Shown here: positions 1-7,764 of the stretch, piece after piece
How the letters are laid out: every line of letters begins with the position of its first letter
Position numbering within the stretch: the stretch's first letter is position 1
Assembly (NCBI GenBank): GCA_964501725.1
Contig: CAZCTO010000010.1
Span: 18,422 to 82,421 of the forward strand
Reading direction: 5' to 3'
Length of the DNA stretch: 64,000 bases
Origin: CAZCTO01 sp964501725
GTDB lineage: Bacteria; Bacillota; Clostridia; Saccharofermentanales; Saccharofermentanaceae
Notes under the pieces: generated by a model
Database searches by the model: none
What the model was told of the DNA's origin: nothing
Seen by the model: only the letters and a program-made list of their open reading frames with translations
Translations under genes and position numbers: made by a program

Positions 1-336
1 GTCTCATGGAACGGAATTGATGTCGGGTATGCCATTGACAGAATTGCTCAAATTGTGACTGACAAGGACGTCGATGAAATTGTTATCGGCAGCCCGCTCA
101 GAACGGATGGCGGTACCAGCAGTTCAAAACAGAAGGCAGATGCTTTCGGTGAAATGCTTGCTCAGAAGACCGGCATTTCGCCTGTCTTTCGCGACGAACG
201 TTACACTACGGTTATTGCGTCCCGGCATATGAATGAAATGGGAGTGTCCGGGCAAGACAGAAAAAAGATTGTTGATCAACTGGCGGCACAGATTATTCTC
301 AGAGAGTATCTTGAGATTCATCGTACTGAAAGATAA
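1..336 (+). CDS. ruvX: Holliday junction resolvase-like RuvX (YqgF), 5' truncated
   Basis: The reading frame is open from the first base of the window, so the true start lies upstream and 111 C-terminal residues are visible. The RNase H-fold YqgF family is recognised from the GSPLRTDG block, the DERYTT segment that carries a conserved acidic residue, and the C-terminal KKIVDQLAAQIIL helix with the last catalytic Asp. The first catalytic Asp would lie in the missing N-terminus. The family acts in the cytoplasm and is linked to 16S rRNA 5' end maturation and to Holliday junction processing. A DUF1292 gene directly downstream is the usual Bacillota neighbourhood. Confidence 0.93.
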   Translation, partial: VSWNGIDVGYAIDRIAQIVTDKDVDEIVIGSPLRTDGGTSSSKQKADAFGEMLAQKTGISPVFRDERYTTVIASRHMNEMGVSGQDRKKIVDQLAAQIILREYLEIHRTER

Positions 337-340
337 TTCA

Positions 341-349
341 TGCTATAAT
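341..349 (+). promoter_or_regulatory. Extended -10 promoter before the DUF1292 genes
   Basis: TGCTATAAT is a perfect extended -10 (TGnTATAAT) about 55 bases before the first DUF1292 start. No good -35 is seen at 17 bases, as expected for an extended -10 site. Confidence 0.55.
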
Positions 350-363
350 TAATCAAGTTCATT

Positions 364-388
364 TTTCGCCGGTATTATTTCGGCGAAA
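364..388 (+). promoter_or_regulatory. Leader hairpin immediately before a ribosome binding site
   Basis: TTTCGCCG and CGGCGAAA form a perfect 8-bp stem with a 9-base loop. It ends two bases before the AGGAGG at 391-396 and has no U tract, so it is not a terminator. It lies downstream of the -10 at 341-349, in the 5' untranslated region, and could affect ribosome access. Confidence 0.5.
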
Positions 389-403
389 CGAGGAGGTATG
401 ATT

Positions 404-766
404 ATGACACATAAGGAAAAGGATTGTAACTGCGGCCATGAGGGCTGCGAAGCTAATATTAACGAAGAGGGTTGCGGGTGTGAAGATCAGGCTATTATAA
501 CAATGGTCGATGCTGAATCCGGTGAGGAATATCAGTTTGCGGTTGTGGATGACTTTGAATTCAATAACCAGGCTTATTGCGTATTGTTAACGGTAGATGA
601 AGAAGAACCGGAACTGGTCATTACTAAGGTTGTTCAATTGGATGACGGTGAAGAAGGTCTTATGAGTCTTGATGACGAGGAAGCGGACGAGATTTACGCT
701 GAATATGATCGACTTTGCGAGGAAGCCGAGATCGAAGATGAAGACGAAGCTGACGAAGAAGAATAA
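404..766 (+). CDS. DUF1292 (YrzB-type) acidic protein
   Basis: A 120-residue, strongly acidic protein with a DUF1292 core: a short strand-rich segment reading VDAESGEEYQFAVVDDFEF, then an ELVITKVV block. The N-terminus is Cys-rich (several Cys in the first 30 residues) and the C-terminus is an Asp/Glu tail. ATG 404 is chosen over ATG 398 because AGGAGG at 391-396 lies 7 bases before 404 but only 1 base before 398. The family's biochemical role is not established. The ruvX-DUF1292 order is typical of Bacillota. The 3' end overlaps the next gene by 29 bases. Confidence 0.85.
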   Translation: MTHKEKDCNCGHEGCEANINEEGCGCEDQAIITMVDAESGEEYQFAVVDDFEFNNQAYCVLLTVDEEEPELVITKVVQLDDGEEGLMSLDDEEADEIYAEYDRLCEEAEIEDEDEADEEE

Positions 767-1100
767 GTCGGAAAAGAAAGCTAACAGCCCTGTAAAGATG
801 AATAAATCGGATGATGCCCTTGCCGTTATTCGCGATGCGGTTAACGGCAAGGAATATTATTTGTCTGTGATTGATTCTTTTGTGATCGAAGGCAGGGAGT
901 ATGCAGTCATGTATAATTACGAGCCGGATGACGGTAATCATCCGGAACCTGAGCTTGTTATCATGAGAACAGAATTTTCTGTTAATGGTGATCAGTTATT
1001 TTATTCAATTCGGGATACTAATGAGTTGCACAAGGCGTTTATTATTTTCATGAGAAGATTTCATTCATCAACTAACAAGCGAGGGGCTTCTGTTGGATAG
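738..1100 (+). CDS. Second DUF1292-like protein with basic N-terminus
   Basis: A 120-residue protein. A Lys-rich head of about 25 residues is followed by a segment similar to the preceding gene's core (VNGKEYYLSVIDSFVIEGRE, then EPELVIM), so it is a second DUF1292 copy. Charge is reversed in the head compared with the acidic neighbour. ATG 738 lies inside the previous gene, with GAGGAAG about 13 bases upstream. ATG 798 is an alternative start but has no visible ribosome site. The 3' end overlaps the CPBP gene by 8 bases, which suggests translational coupling. Function unknown. Confidence 0.7.
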   Translation: MKTKLTKKNKSEKKANSPVKMNKSDDALAVIRDAVNGKEYYLSVIDSFVIEGREYAVMYNYEPDDGNHPEPELVIMRTEFSVNGDQLFYSIRDTNELHKAFIIFMRRFHSSTNKRGASVG

Positions 1101-1935
1101 ACATTTTCCGATCAGATTGAGGACTTTTTTGGTGCCGCTCTTCGGGGCGGCACTATATTTCGCGGTTCAATTGATCGTCGCAACCGGTTTTGTCCTTATC
1201 TATCATTCGACCGATGTTAACCCCTACATAGGGAGCATATCGGTTGCGGTCGGGATAATCATGATACCTTGCCTGTTTTTGTGGTTATACTTTTCCAAGG
1301 GTCTTGAGAAAAAGGAAATGTTTCGCCAAAAAATTTCAGTTACTACAGGAGTGTCAGGAACTGTCATCGCATTAGGCATGCTCGGGGTTGCCGGTATCTA
1401 TTTTTATCTGCTGGTAAGATTGTCCGACAGTATTCCTGCCATTAAGGACAGCTTGTCAGAATATATGGATATGGTTTCGGATGAAGATATTACGCTCGTT
1501 CGTGAGAAAGTATTATTCGGAGTCGCAGTTTCATTGATTTATCCTGTGATTGAGGAAGTATTGTTTCGCGGAATAATTATGCAGGAATTTCTGTGCACAA
1601 TGGGAAAAGTACCGGCGATCATTCTCTCCGGACTGATCTTTGGATTAATGCATGGACAACCGATACAGATTGGATATGCTTTCATTTGCGGAATGATTTT
1701 ATCCTCGGTTTATTATTTTTCTCAAAGTATATATGTAAGCATTCTGACGCATGCCGTTTTCAATTTTTTCGGCACAGTCGCAGTGGATCTCCTTGCGGAT
1801 AGTGAGGAAGCGGTGATCGCGTTGGAATATATTGAGTATACCTTTATTTTCTTCGCTGTTGCCGCTATGATGTATTTGGTATACAGGTGGAAAAATGCTC
1901 AAAATCGAGAGGAAACGAAATGCGGCACCTCCTGA
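1093..1935 (+). CDS. CPBP-family intramembrane glutamic endopeptidase
   Basis: A 280-residue multi-pass membrane protein with the CPBP (CAAX-protease/Abi) signature: EEVLFRG at about residues 154-160, the FGLMHG motif about 30 residues later, and HAVFN near the C-terminus. These supply the Glu, His and Asn of the membrane-embedded active site. Family roles range from processing of prenylated proteins to bacteriocin immunity; the substrate here is unknown. The start is a TTG with GAGGGG 6 bases upstream, and the gene overlaps its neighbours on both sides. The next gene encodes a large exported protein; a functional link is possible but unproven. Confidence 0.88.
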   Translation: MDRHFPIRLRTFLVPLFGAALYFAVQLIVATGFVLIYHSTDVNPYIGSISVAVGIIMIPCLFLWLYFSKGLEKKEMFRQKISVTTGVSGTVIALGMLGVAGIYFYLLVRLSDSIPAIKDSLSEYMDMVSDEDITLVREKVLFGVAVSLIYPVIEEVLFRGIIMQEFLCTMGKVPAIILSGLIFGLMHGQPIQIGYAFICGMILSSVYYFSQSIYVSILTHAVFNFFGTVAVDLLADSEEAVIALEYIEYTFIFFAVAAMMYLVYRWKNAQNREETKCGTS

Positions 1936-4900
1936 AGGGAAGAATCCATAAACGCCCGTTTGTCGTATCGCTCCTGGTGCTTGCGACTTTTTTGCTGATC
2001 GGTGTGGGATCAATTTTGTATTTTGGTTTTTTCGGAACGAATGCGCGTCTGGACAGAGTTCGAGTCGGATTAAGCATTTCCGACTCTCCTGTTTATGGAC
2101 TTGGTCTAAATTTATCGAATATTCCGACAGCCAACATTATTCGCAACGCCTCTTTCGAAAGTAATCGATATGATCATATGTTTACCGTATTTGAGGGATC
2201 GAACGATTTTGCTTATCTTTTAAGTGAAGACTCTGAAGGATTGAGTTTCCCGGATGGCTATTTTAATGGTGGGGCGATCAGGATTATGTCATTGGACGAG
2301 CAGGGGAAAATGGTGCAGAAGCTTGAAGCGGATGTGCTGGATTTTCAGGCAAGCCAGTTAGGTCTGTGGACACCCATGATGGAGATGACGGATATATCCG
2401 GAATTTCTTTTATTGAGTCGTCCAGTAATATATCGATTGCTTTTTGTGAGGACGGCCGCTTTATTTCGGACATTACTTCAAGTTCCCCAAGTATCGTTGA
2501 TCTCGGAATTCATTCGCCGATTTCAGCAACTTCGTACGCTGACGGCAGATTCTGCGCGGTGTTTGAAGACTGGACAATCGCAACCTCAACAGACGGCATA
2601 AATTTCAATGCCTTTTCTGTTGGTGAAAAACCTGATTCGGTATCTCATGCGATAGCCTCATTGGAAAGAATTATTGTTGCCGCTGGAGATAATGGAACGT
2701 TGCTCGCCTATTCTGACGGCGGAGCATCCATAATTAAACCGATTTCTGACTCTGATCTGTATACTGCAGTCAGCAATGGTCAGGCAATGTTATTTGCCGG
2801 TGAAGACGGCGAGATCATCACTTCCTCAAACGGAGTTGTTTTCCGTCGATTGGATGACGAAGAGATCCCGGAATCTGACAGCGTGTTTGACTGGACCTGT
2901 TCTGCATACGGAGCGGGAAAATTTGTCTTGGTAGGAAGCTCGGGTTATATCGCGATCGGAACCTACAATAATGCGACAGGAAAGTATTCTTTTAAGGGAA
3001 ACATGACGCAGCTGCAAACAGGAAGCACACCGGTTGCCGCAGATGTATTTGTAGCTCAAACCGGTGAAATCATTCTGCTTGACGACACCGGGAGAGCTTA
3101 TATCTATATAGAAAAATCATCCGCCTGGAAAGAACTCTCGCTTCAGACGCTCAATTCAGTATCCGCGATCGCATCGGCAGATAACGGAAAAATTGCTTTA
3201 TCTCAGGGCACTTCTTTATACACCACATCCCTTTTGACGCGAGTTCAGTTCAGTGAGACATTATCCGATGTTGAACTTCGCGCCGGTGACATGTGTTTTC
3301 TGACATACAGCGAATCTGCTTTCCCGCCTGCTTCAGCCGAGACACTCGAATCGAATGATGGAAGCTGGCAGATATTCGGTGAAAACACTTCCGTATTCAT
3401 TTCTTCGGATGCACCGGCATCCGGTGGTAAATCGTCGCTGAAAATCACCGCCGGGAGCAATTCAACCGAGGATAATGCGCACTATATCTCGCAAGTGATA
3501 TCGACAGATGGATCAAAAACTTTTTTTGCAAAGAAATTCTATCGCGTGGATGTCTGGCTTAAGCAAAACGGTTCCGAAAACGGTGAAGTTCTCGTTTGGA
3601 TTTCCGGAAATTTTGAATCAATCGGAAAAACATTTACGGATGTAGGTCCCGGATGGAGACACTATTCGTTTCCGTTTGTCCTGCCTTCAGATGCTACGAA
3701 GAATGATTTCGGAGAAATGCGCCTGAATATCGGTTTTTTGGGTAAAGGTGAGATATCTGTTGACAAAGTATTTCTGGGTGAAGACCGTTATTCCCAAGCG
3801 AGCATTCCCGATGAGTATACCAAGGTAATCGCAACAGCAAACCCTTCATATTTGAAACTGTCGAATCTTCCAATCGGGAAAAAGGATGCTCAATTCGATT
3901 CTTATCTCTCCACTATAGGCAATGAGGGTACATATCTCAATGAGAAAGGATTTGCGAGTACCGTGGGTTGTGTTTCCCTGGAAGGATCCCTTCAGATGGT
4001 TCATAAAGCAAAGGCTAACCCTTGGCTTCTGGTTGATTCCTATGCATGTCAGCAGCAGATCGACCAACTGATGTCATACATGTGCGGGAGCATTTCGGAT
4101 CCTTACGGAAGAATGAGAATCGATAATGGAACAGCCGTGCCGTGGAGCAGGCAGTTTGATCGGATTATTGTTGAAATATGTGACCGGGAAGGTCTTTATG
4201 AAACCGATCTTCAAAGAGGTGCATATGTTGATTATGTAATAGGCATAATACAATCGTCTGTCTATTACATGGACATCAAGGATAAGGTTATCTTTCTTGA
4301 CGGGATGATGTACGAAGGCGGATCGATGCTTTCGTCGGCGGATTATCATTCCGGATCAGTACATATTGATCAACTCGTGACATATCAGAATAGTGCTGAA
4401 CTGCTAACCATTGAAGAGATTCTTGCTAATGGATATCTTGATTTTTTCGATTGGATCCCCAGAATAACTTCAAAACCGCAGGAGTCAACGGGGGAGTGGA
4501 TAGGATCATCCGGTTTTGTGTTGAGAGCTCAGAGAACAAAGGATATGACTTCCAAAGCTGATCTCAAATCGATTCCGGCAAGCTACTATGTTGGATTTCT
4601 TCTTGCCGACCTCGGTGAGCATTCCACGATGATCTGCGTTGATTTGCCGGTCAGTGATGCTCCGTTTGATATTGATTCTGAGCAGTTATTATCTTCACCG
4701 AATTTGAGTCAGGCAGAACGATCAATCGTTTCGGGAAATATGCGCACCTTACTCAACGTTTTCGGAGTTATTTCCGATAATGTCGACGGGACTAAAGCCT
4801 CCGTAAAAATCATGCCGTCCCTGTCATCCGAGTCTGAAGCCAAACCTTCTTCCGAGGAATATGACTCTTTACTGGAAGGCTTGATTTCATTCGCTTTTGC

Positions 4901-5117
4901 AAATGATGAACAGACTGTCCTGATAATCGCAAATCTATCAGATCAGCCCCGTCAGTTCAAAATTGAAACTGAATTTAAGAATACAAACATGACGGCATTT
5001 CGTTATTCGGACAAGGGAGCTCTTTTGAATAAAGCGAAATCTCAATCCGGAAAGTCAAGATATACGCTATTACCGGGGCAGTTTATGATTGCAAAATGTC
5101 CAATGGCATCTGCCTGA
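1920..5117 (+). CDS. Large membrane-anchored protein: beta-propeller-like, carbohydrate-binding-like and glycoside-hydrolase-like regions
   Basis: A 1065-residue protein. Residues about 13-35 form one transmembrane anchor, so the rest is probably outside the cell. Residues 50-80 (YGLGLNLSN, then IIRNASFES) resemble the start of GH51-type arabinofuranosidases. Residues about 130-460 hold repeated short strands with S-x-D-G and G-x-F/I turns, as in beta-propellers. Residues about 475-630 look like a CBM4/9-type jelly roll (W-x-HYSFPF, then DKVFLGED). Residues about 635-920 resemble a TIM-barrel hydrolase, and about 985-1060 a closing beta-sandwich. The expected GH51 NE acid/base motif is replaced by EICDRE, so catalysis is doubtful. 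Start: GAGAGG 7 bases before ATG 1920. Domain assignments are inferred by eye. Confidence 0.6.
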   Translation: MRHLLKGRIHKRPFVVSLLVLATFLLIGVGSILYFGFFGTNARLDRVRVGLSISDSPVYGLGLNLSNIPTANIIRNASFESNRYDHMFTVFEGSNDFAYLLSEDSEGLSFPDGYFNGGAIRIMSLDEQGKMVQKLEADVLDFQASQLGLWTPMMEMTDISGISFIESSSNISIAFCEDGRFISDITSSSPSIVDLGIHSPISATSYADGRFCAVFEDWTIATSTDGINFNAFSVGEKPDSVSHAIASLERIIVAAGDNGTLLAYSDGGASIIKPISDSDLYTAVSNGQAMLFAGEDGEIITSSNGVVFRRLDDEEIPESDSVFDWTCSAYGAGKFVLVGSSGYIAIGTYNNATGKYSFKGNMTQLQTGSTPVAADVFVAQTGEIILLDDTGRAYIYIEKSSAWKELSLQTLNSVSAIASADNGKIALSQGTSLYTTSLLTRVQFSETLSDVELRAGDMCFLTYSESAFPPASAETLESNDGSWQIFGENTSVFISSDAPASGGKSSLKITAGSNSTEDNAHYISQVISTDGSKTFFAKKFYRVDVWLKQNGSENGEVLVWISGNFESIGKTFTDVGPGWRHYSFPFVLPSDATKNDFGEMRLNIGFLGKGEISVDKVFLGEDRYSQASIPDEYTKVIATANPSYLKLSNLPIGKKDAQFDSYLSTIGNEGTYLNEKGFASTVGCVSLEGSLQMVHKAKANPWLLVDSYACQQQIDQLMSYMCGSISDPYGRMRIDNGTAVPWSRQFDRIIVEICDREGLYETDLQRGAYVDYVIGIIQSSVYYMDIKDKVIFLDGMMYEGGSMLSSADYHSGSVHIDQLVTYQNSAELLTIEEILANGYLDFFDWIPRITSKPQESTGEWIGSSGFVLRAQRTKDMTSKADLKSIPASYYVGFLLADLGEHSTMICVDLPVSDAPFDIDSEQLLSSPNLSQAERSIVSGNMRTLLNVFGVISDNVDGTKASVKIMPSLSSESEAKPSSEEYDSLLEGLISFAFANDEQTVLIIANLSDQPRQFKIETEFKNTNMTAFRYSDKGALLNKAKSQSGKSRYTLLPGQFMIAKCPMASA

Positions 5118-5180
5118 CCATGTGATTTTGGAGCAAATGCAATAATCATATAAAAAAGTCTTTTATCCATTTCATAACTA

Positions 5181-5209
5181 TGGACATCCAAGTATTAATT
5201 CAGTATAAT
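5181..5209 (+). promoter_or_regulatory. Promoter of tRNA-Val
   Basis: TGGACA (5181-5186), a 17-base spacer, and a perfect TATAAT (5204-5209) end 12 bases before the mature tRNA. This is a good sigma-A promoter. Confidence 0.75.
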
Positions 5210-5221
5210 CATTAGGCGTTT

Positions 5222-5298
5222 GGGTGGTTAGCTCAGCTGGTTAGAGTACTTGCTTGACATGCAAGGGGTCGTTGGTTCGAGTCCAATACTACCCACCA
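5222..5298 (+). tRNA. tRNA-Val (anticodon GAC)
   Basis: A complete cloverleaf of 77 bases with encoded CCA. The 7-bp acceptor (GGGTGGT with ACTACCC, one G-U) is followed by a D arm with the usual AGCTCAGCTGGTTAGAG. The anticodon stem CTTGC/GCAAG closes the loop TTGACAT, which gives anticodon GAC. The T arm holds the loop TTCGAGT. It has its own promoter and terminator. Confidence 0.96.
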
Positions 5299-5305
5299 GA
5301 CAAAG

Positions 5306-5351
5306 AGCTGTCTCAAAGACTTGTAACAGAGTCGAATGAGGCAGCTTTTTT
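5306..5351 (+). terminator. Intrinsic terminator after tRNA-Val
   Basis: AGCTGTCTCA (5306-5315) pairs with TGAGGCAGCT (5337-5346) as a 10-bp stem with one G-U, directly followed by a run of T. No gene is seen between here and 5625. That stretch holds only a weak inverted repeat (GAAGACA/TGTCTTC at 5383-5409) and the promoter element at 5575-5583. Confidence 0.8.
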
Positions 5352-5574
5352 GTACCAGTAGATCACCGGAGTCTCAACTCAGGAAGACACGCAATTACCG
5401 GATGTCTTCGAGTGGTTTTATACACACCCGTATTTACCGCAGTCCATAAATTGAATGCACATTGTTTTCAGACAGCCCCTTTGTGCATTTGCGGACGATC
5501 TGTTTGCAATTAATCAGTTATTTTTAATATCAGCCCGGACACGTGATAATTTATTTTATAAAATACGATGAATA

Positions 5575-5583
5575 TGATATAAT
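5575..5583 (+). promoter_or_regulatory. Extended -10 promoter of the zinc-ribbon protein gene
   Basis: TGATATAAT is a perfect extended -10 placed 42 bases before the start codon. No clear -35 is seen. Confidence 0.55.
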
Positions 5584-5625
5584 TGAAAAAAATGAATTTT
5601 GATCTGTCGCGAAGGAGGGATATCA

Positions 5626-6345
5626 ATGATTTGTCCGAATTGTAAAGCAGATGTTGCAGGTCAGGCATCATTTTGCCCGGAGTGCGGGTGGAATTTGATG
5701 GAGCCGATAGCAACGGCCGCACAAACAACTGAACTTGTTAATGATAGTGCTGCTAAGGTTGAAGCCGAAGCGGATGCTGTCGAAGCAAATGTTGAATCTG
5801 TCGTCGTCCAAACTGCCGAAGCGGTTTCTGCCGAAGCAGACGTTGAATCTGTAGTTGTCCCATCAGCAGAAGAGGCAGTCATTACAGAAACAAAGTCTGT
5901 TCTGCCTGATTCTGTTGTTTACGCACCGATAGTGTCCGAACCTGTACAGGCTGCGGCACCTGTGGTGGCGGCCAGTCCGATTGTCGTAGATACCGGAGTG
6001 AAAGCATCCAAGGCGCCGGAGAAAGTAATCGTTCCCAAGGAATATAAGCCTTTATCAACAATAGGAACGATGGGCTTTCTGTTGCTCACAGCCATACCGG
6101 TAGTTGGATTAATTGCTTTGTTTATTTATGCTTTCGGCGGTAAGAATAAGAACCGCAAGAGCCTTGCAAGAGCAATATTAATTTGGCTTCTGATTATCAT
6201 TTTGATTCTTGCTGCGGCATTTGTTACATCCATTTTCCTTTTCGGATGGGACAACATCGAGGAGCTCTTGGGCGGCTTGGTATATGCCACCAGCGGCGAT
6301 GATATACTTGATGCGCTTCAGACTTTTCAAGATAACGTATTATAA
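5626..6345 (+). CDS. Zinc-ribbon membrane protein
   Basis: A 239-residue protein with an N-terminal zinc ribbon (Cys3, Cys6, Cys17, Cys20). A low-complexity Ala/Val/Glu linker (about residues 30-145) follows, with VESVVV occurring twice. Two hydrophobic segments (about 155-180 and 190-215) are joined by a basic loop. The zinc ribbon and linker would face the cytoplasm. Such proteins are common in clostridia and have no defined function. ATG 5626 follows AGGAGG by 7 bases. It appears to be transcribed alone between terminator-like hairpins. Confidence 0.75.
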   Translation: MICPNCKADVAGQASFCPECGWNLMEPIATAAQTTELVNDSAAKVEAEADAVEANVESVVVQTAEAVSAEADVESVVVPSAEEAVITETKSVLPDSVVYAPIVSEPVQAAAPVVAASPIVVDTGVKASKAPEKVIVPKEYKPLSTIGTMGFLLLTAIPVVGLIALFIYAFGGKNKNRKSLARAILIWLLIIILILAAAFVTSIFLFGWDNIEELLGGLVYATSGDDILDALQTFQDNVL

Positions 6346-6408
6346 TGACGCCAAGCGGCAAGAAATCTAACATATAATCGTTCCGACTCTGTAACATTGT
6401 TACCTTAC

Positions 6409-6451
6409 AATCAAGCTGTAGACTTGGGATCTCCCGGTTTACAGCTTGATT
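6409..6451 (+). terminator. Long hairpin between the zinc-ribbon gene and yhbD-like gene
   Basis: A perfect 12-bp stem (AATCAAGCTGTA with TACAGCTTGATT) encloses 19 bases and ends in a short TTTTA. It could be a weak terminator for the upstream gene or an attenuator for the downstream one. The downstream ribosome site (GAGGTG, about 6456) begins only 5 bases later. Confidence 0.55.
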
Positions 6452-6466
6452 TTATGAGGTGAATAT

Positions 6467-7096
6467 ATGCCGGACGAAGAATTGATTTCAAAGCATGATT
6501 TGCTTAGAGCCGCCAGAATCTCATACGGTACACTATACAGATGGAAACGAATGAACCTGATTCCTGAATCATGGTTCATTCATAAAGCGACACAAACCGG
6601 GCAGGCAACTTATTTCCCGAAAGAAAGGATTCTTGCTCGTGTCGGGAAAATTCAGGAATTGAAGGGTGAGCTTTCTGCGGATCAGCTAAAGGAAATATTC
6701 TCGCCGAACGTGAAAAGTTTTCAAATCCCTTTACAGGACTTTATTAAGTTGCAAATGGTATCTAAACTCACTGTTGCAGCATTTTCTTCTGTATTTCCAA
6801 AGAAGCTGGAACTGCGATTTGATGATGTTTTTGCGATGTATGTCGTTGACCATTTGATGCGACTTTCCGGAATATATCTTGAAGACGCAAAGCAGGTTCT
6901 GCGAATGTTGGATAAGTATCTTTCATCCAAAAACAGTAAAGAATTTCAATTGGTTCTTCTGCGCAAGATGGGAGTTCCGATTACAATGCTTGTGCGCGGA
7001 GAAGATGAAATTTTGTTGGAAGAGAATACAGAGGTAATAGCCTGCGCCAGTCTTGCTGAATTTGAGGAAGCACTCAAGGATCAATTGATCGCGTGA
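6467..7096 (+). CDS. YhbD-like DUF4004 protein with MerR-type helix-turn-helix
   Basis: A 209-residue protein. The N-terminus (ISKHDLLRAARISYGTLYRW, then KRMNLIPESWF) matches the DNA-binding start of the YhbD/DUF4004 family, followed by the family's YFPKERILARV block. The C-terminal half is predicted helical with no recognisable catalytic residues. In Bacillus relatives, yhbD lies beside bactofilin genes; none is present here. It is followed 19 bases later by an ArsR-type regulator, so the two may be co-transcribed. The family's role as a regulator is an inference from the fold. Confidence 0.78.
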   Translation: MPDEELISKHDLLRAARISYGTLYRWKRMNLIPESWFIHKATQTGQATYFPKERILARVGKIQELKGELSADQLKEIFSPNVKSFQIPLQDFIKLQMVSKLTVAAFSSVFPKKLELRFDDVFAMYVVDHLMRLSGIYLEDAKQVLRMLDKYLSSKNSKEFQLVLLRKMGVPITMLVRGEDEILLEENTEVIACASLAEFEEALKDQLIA

Positions 7097-7115
7097 GTAC
7101 ATAACCGGAGGCAAA

Positions 7116-7643
7116 ATGAACATAAAGAGTGAATCAAAACATAAAGAAGAGGAATCTTCAAACCCTTTGGAGCTGATTCATGTAATTTCCGATTACACCA
7201 GAATTCAAATCATGAAAATCCTTTCTGAAAACGGCGAGATGTGTGCTCGAGATATACTGGCACATTTTTCAATCACTCAACCGACATTATCACACCACAT
7301 GAATCTTTTGAGCGACAGCGGATTGGTAAGTGCCAGAAAATCAGGGAGATGGGTTTACTACCAACTACGCGTTGACGGCGTGCGCATGGTGGTTCGATTT
7401 TTCGAATCGCTTACGACTATTCCAATATCCGGTCATGCCGACACATTGAAAAATCCTGACGAAAAGCCGGTTAAGATTTCCAGAATCACAACCAAGAAAA
7501 CTCCGATGTTAAAAGACCCCAAAAAATCAATCCAACGCCCGGAATTTATTAAGACGGATGAAGAGCTGAGCAAAAAAGAAAAGAAAAAAGAAAAAAGCAA
7601 AGAGGGGAAGAAGAACAAAAAGAAAAACAAGAAAAAGAAATGA
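7116..7643 (+). CDS. ArsR-family regulator with lysine-rich C-terminal tail
   Basis: A 175-residue protein. Residues about 18-95 form a winged helix-turn-helix of the ArsR type (TRIQIMKILSENGEM, then ITQPTLSHHMNLLSDSGLV and RKSGRWVYYQL). Typical metal-binding Cys pairs are absent. The last 50 residues are almost all Lys and Glu and end in a long Lys run. Such a tail could bind nucleic acid non-specifically or be disordered. GGAGG lies 4 bases before ATG 7116. The ligand and target genes are unknown. Confidence 0.8.
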   Translation: MNIKSESKHKEEESSNPLELIHVISDYTRIQIMKILSENGEMCARDILAHFSITQPTLSHHMNLLSDSGLVSARKSGRWVYYQLRVDGVRMVVRFFESLTTIPISGHADTLKNPDEKPVKISRITTKKTPMLKDPKKSIQRPEFIKTDEELSKKEKKKEKSKEGKKNKKKNKKKK

Positions 7644-7706
7644 GCTTTATTCCTTTCACTGAATGCGACCATTATTTGTAAGAGAAAGACAAAAGTGAAT
7701 GATTAT

Positions 7707-7740
7707 TTGACAGTGACATGCGTAAACATTATAATAATGT
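7707..7740 (+). promoter_or_regulatory. Consensus sigma-A promoter overlapped by a PerR-like palindrome
   Basis: A perfect TTGACA (7707-7712), 17-base spacer and perfect TATAAT (7730-7735) drive the perR-like gene. A 15-bp palindrome, ACATTATAATAATGT (7726-7740), covers the -10. It has the AT-rich TTATAAT core of PerR/Fur boxes. The arrangement fits repression of the operon by its own first product. Confidence 0.8.
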
Positions 7741-7764
7741 AAGCATTACAAGAAAGGAGAACCA

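Noticed and set aside
7433..7672. A Phe-rich minus-strand frame opposite the ArsR tail
   Set aside because: It is the complement of the Lys-coding A-rich run, with no ribosome site or family similarity.
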